7,422 nucleotides of DNA from NCBI GenBank assembly GCA_003233535.1, contig QIMA01000355.1:1-7422 (forward strand). The letters are read 5' to 3'. This document shows positions 6,008-7,422 of the stretch, piece by piece. The notes under the pieces are model-generated. The model was not told where the DNA came from. It saw only the letters and a list, made by a program, of their open reading frames with translations, and did no database searches. The translations under genes were made by a program, and so were the position numbers. Numbering within the stretch: position 1 is the first letter of the stretch; every line of letters starts with the position of its first letter. The stretch is from Rhodanobacteraceae bacterium. Its GTDB lineage: Bacteria > Pseudomonadota > Gammaproteobacteria > Xanthomonadales > SZUA-5.

Positions 6008-7207
6008 ATGGCCGCTATGCTTAAAAAAGCACTTGCAGTTGTGGCAAGCGTGTTGCTCAGCGGTAGCTTATTTGCTGCTGATCCCGCGTTACGCCCGGAC
6101 CATCCGGAGACGTATGTCGTCCGGCATGGGGACACTTTGTGGGACATCTCGGCGCGCTTTTTAAGAAGCCCGTGGCTGTGGCCAGAAATCTGGCAGGCCA
6201 ATCCGCAGATTGACAATCCACATCTTATTTATCCAGGCGATGTCATTAGCTTGGTGTACATCGATGGGCGGCCGCATTTGGTTGTCGAGCCGTCGGGTGA
6301 GTCGAAGCTGGGGCCGGAAGTTCGGCGCGAAAGCCTGGATGAGGCAGTCAAGCCGGTTCCGCTGGCCGACATTCGCCAGTTCTTGGAACGTCCGCGCCTG
6401 CTCACCAAGGAAGAAATCGATCAAGCTCCTTACATTGTGGGATTGGAGTCTGATCGCATTATCGGCGCAACCGGCGAGTTGGCTTACGTGCGTAACCTCG
6501 GCGACGCACAGGTGGGTGATCGCTTCATGGTTGCGCGGCCGTCGCTGGAATACACCGATGTGCCGGAGAATCTGGTTTGGAATCGCGAAGACCGCAAGAC
6601 GCGCACACACCCTTGGCACAAAGGTAGCGGGGAGCTATTTGGTGGCGAGCGGCACTGGGCGTTTATAGACTGGGTCTACGAAAAGTCGGGTGAGAGTCTA
6701 GGTTATGAAGTAATTGTTATTGGCACGGCGAGCGTCTCCAAGCTCGGCGATCCGGCGACGCTTTATGCGATCTACAACGACATCGAGATCAGAAAGGGCG
6801 ATCTGCTGGTTCCCTATCAGGAACTGGAGTTCGACCTGGAATACGTGCCACATGCGCCGCCTTCAGTGCCGGACAACATGCGCGTCGTAGCATTCACCGG
6901 ACCGCTAAACGCCGTTGGGCCACGCGAAGTGATCGTGCTCAATCGCGGACAGCGCGATGGGGTGGGGAACGGTCAGGTGTACTCGATATATCAGCCGGGC
7001 GAACGTATTGTCGACGACATCATGTATCCGAAGTCGAGCTTTAAAAAGCTGTTCAACCCGAGAGACTCGAAGGTCACCCTGCCGGCCGAATACATCGGCC
7101 ACGTGATGATCTTCCGTACTTTCGACAAGCTCAGCTACGGCTTGGTGATGGATGCGGTCAAACCCACGCATTTGCTCGATGAGCTGCGGATGCCGGTTGA
7201 AAGATAG
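6008..7207 (+). CDS. Secreted LysM peptidoglycan-binding protein (PA0020/TsaP-like)
   Basis: The protein has 399 residues. A signal peptide covers about residues 1-23 (lysines at 6-7, hydrophobic core, cut near LFA|ADP). A single LysM domain follows at about 35-84, with TYVVRHGDTLWDISARFL, then PWLWPEIWQANPQIDNPHLIYPGD, a wording typical of LysM proteins encoded next to def in gammaproteobacteria. It should bind peptidoglycan in the periplasm. The remaining 300 residues form a conserved C-terminal part resembling that of TsaP, which in Neisseria and Myxococcus links the type IV pilus secretin PilQ to peptidoglycan. A pilus role here is inference, since no pilus gene is in view. Residues about 180-228, rich in Trp, His and charged residues, look like an extra segment before LGYEVIVIGTASV. 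The start at 6008 is backed by GGGGA; 6017 is an alternative. The gene runs divergently from def and ends at a strong terminator. Confidence 0.9.
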   Translation: MAAMLKKALAVVASVLLSGSLFAADPALRPDHPETYVVRHGDTLWDISARFLRSPWLWPEIWQANPQIDNPHLIYPGDVISLVYIDGRPHLVVEPSGESKLGPEVRRESLDEAVKPVPLADIRQFLERPRLLTKEEIDQAPYIVGLESDRIIGATGELAYVRNLGDAQVGDRFMVARPSLEYTDVPENLVWNREDRKTRTHPWHKGSGELFGGERHWAFIDWVYEKSGESLGYEVIVIGTASVSKLGDPATLYAIYNDIEIRKGDLLVPYQELEFDLEYVPHAPPSVPDNMRVVAFTGPLNAVGPREVIVLNRGQRDGVGNGQVYSIYQPGERIVDDIMYPKSSFKKLFNPRDSKVTLPAEYIGHVMIFRTFDKLSYGLVMDAVKPTHLLDELRMPVER

Positions 7208-7229
7208 CCGTCGCCGCTAAGATTCAACG

Positions 7230-7260
7230 GAAGGCCCGCCGCGTGCGGGCCTTCTGCTTT
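7230..7260 (+). terminator. Intrinsic terminator of the LysM gene
   Basis: GAAGGCCCGC (7230-7239) and GCGGGCCTTC (7245-7254) form a perfect 10-bp GC-rich stem with a 5-base loop, 22 bases after the stop codon. TGCTTTCTG follows, so the T-tract is interrupted, but stem strength and position make termination very likely. Confidence 0.85.
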
Positions 7261-7322
7261 CTGCGTGAGCAAGAGCGGCGGGCTATTGAACTCGTTTTTT
7301 AGCCCGGATATTTCATGAACTC

Positions 7323-7337
7323 GCGCGATGCTCGCGC
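7323..7337. repeat. Perfect hairpin within the right-edge element
   Basis: GCGCGA (7323-7328) and TCGCGC (7332-7337) form a 6-bp perfect stem with a 3-base TGC loop. Confidence 0.55.
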
Positions 7338-7343
7338 AGGACA

Positions 7344-7422
7344 TTGATTGCCCAGTGGTTTTTCTAAAGAAGCGGTGTAGTGGTTCATACACCCGACTGA
7401 GGAAAAATCGCTGGGCGATCAA
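7344..7422. repeat. Long inverted repeat (21-bp arms) with a nested inner stem
   Basis: The arms are 7344-7364 and 7402-7422. Eighteen of 21 positions pair as Watson-Crick and the three others are all G-T, so as RNA the stem would be continuous. Inside the 37-base loop, GGTGTA (7374-7379) pairs perfectly with TACACC (7388-7393). The right arm reaches the last base of the window, so the stem may be longer. Confidence 0.8.

Larger units (their letters stand above)
7303..7422 (+). mobile_element. Possible insertion sequence end or structured mobile repeat, continues past the window
   Basis: After the terminator and a short spacer the sequence changes character. From CCCGGATATTTCATGAA (7303-7319) to the window end it is dense in inverted repeats and shows no gene linked to its neighbours. 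The start, with the palindrome TTCATGAA, resembles ends I associate from memory with IS1380-type elements, but I cannot verify that. The matching end, the transposase and the target duplication would lie outside the window. An intergenic structured repeat or an RNA gene is the alternative. Confidence 0.4.

Noticed and set aside
5872..6216. Minus-strand open frame across the def/LysM control region
   Set aside because: It overlaps the start of the well-supported LysM gene and the divergent promoters, and its residues show no domain.
7135..7422. Minus-strand open frame of 95 codons at the right edge (MIAQRFFLSRVYEPL...)
   Set aside because: It runs through the LysM terminator and into the LysM coding region, its first half is the arm and loop of the inverted repeat, and it matches no family I know. 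It is most likely an accident of the repeat.

Overview
The window looks like a chromosomal segment of a gammaproteobacterium of moderately high GC. This rests on the conserved order LysM (divergent) / def-fmt-rsmB, the same order I recall around PA0020-PA0017 of Pseudomonas aeruginosa, followed by a DUF4390 gene and an NtrY-like sensor kinase, as seen in several other gammaproteobacterial lineages. The genus cannot be fixed from the sequence alone.

Layout, left to right. Positions 1-298 hold no recognisable gene but carry three inverted repeats. From 5805 down to 299 a tightly packed minus-strand cluster reads def (peptide deformylase), fmt (Met-tRNAi formyltransferase), rsmB (16S rRNA m5C967 methyltransferase), a secreted DUF4390 protein, and a 714-residue membrane histidine kinase. 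Two junctions, fmt/rsmB and DUF4390/kinase, are 4-base ATGA overlaps, which suggests translational coupling. Positions 5806-6007 form a divergent control region with a small hairpin-rich leader for def. On the plus strand, 6008-7207 encodes a secreted LysM protein related to the PA0020/TsaP group, closed by a strong hairpin terminator at 7230-7254. The last 120 bases (about 7303-7422) are unlike the rest: they hold nested inverted repeats, including a 21-bp stem whose only three mismatches are all G-T wobbles. I read this as the end of an insertion sequence or another structured mobile repeat that continues past the window.

How the genes work together. Fmt puts the formyl group on initiator Met-tRNA, Def removes it from new proteins, and RsmB modifies the small ribosomal subunit, so the first three genes form a translation-initiation and ribosome-maturation unit. 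DUF4390 and the kinase form a second, coupled sub-unit that probably senses an envelope condition. The response regulator gene that often follows such a kinase is not found in the 298 bases available here. The LysM protein would act in the periplasm, bound to peptidoglycan.

Nothing here is clearly a wholly new system. The points most worth a second look are the structured right-edge element, the absent regulator next to the kinase, the extra segment in the LysM protein, and the paired hairpins in the def leader.
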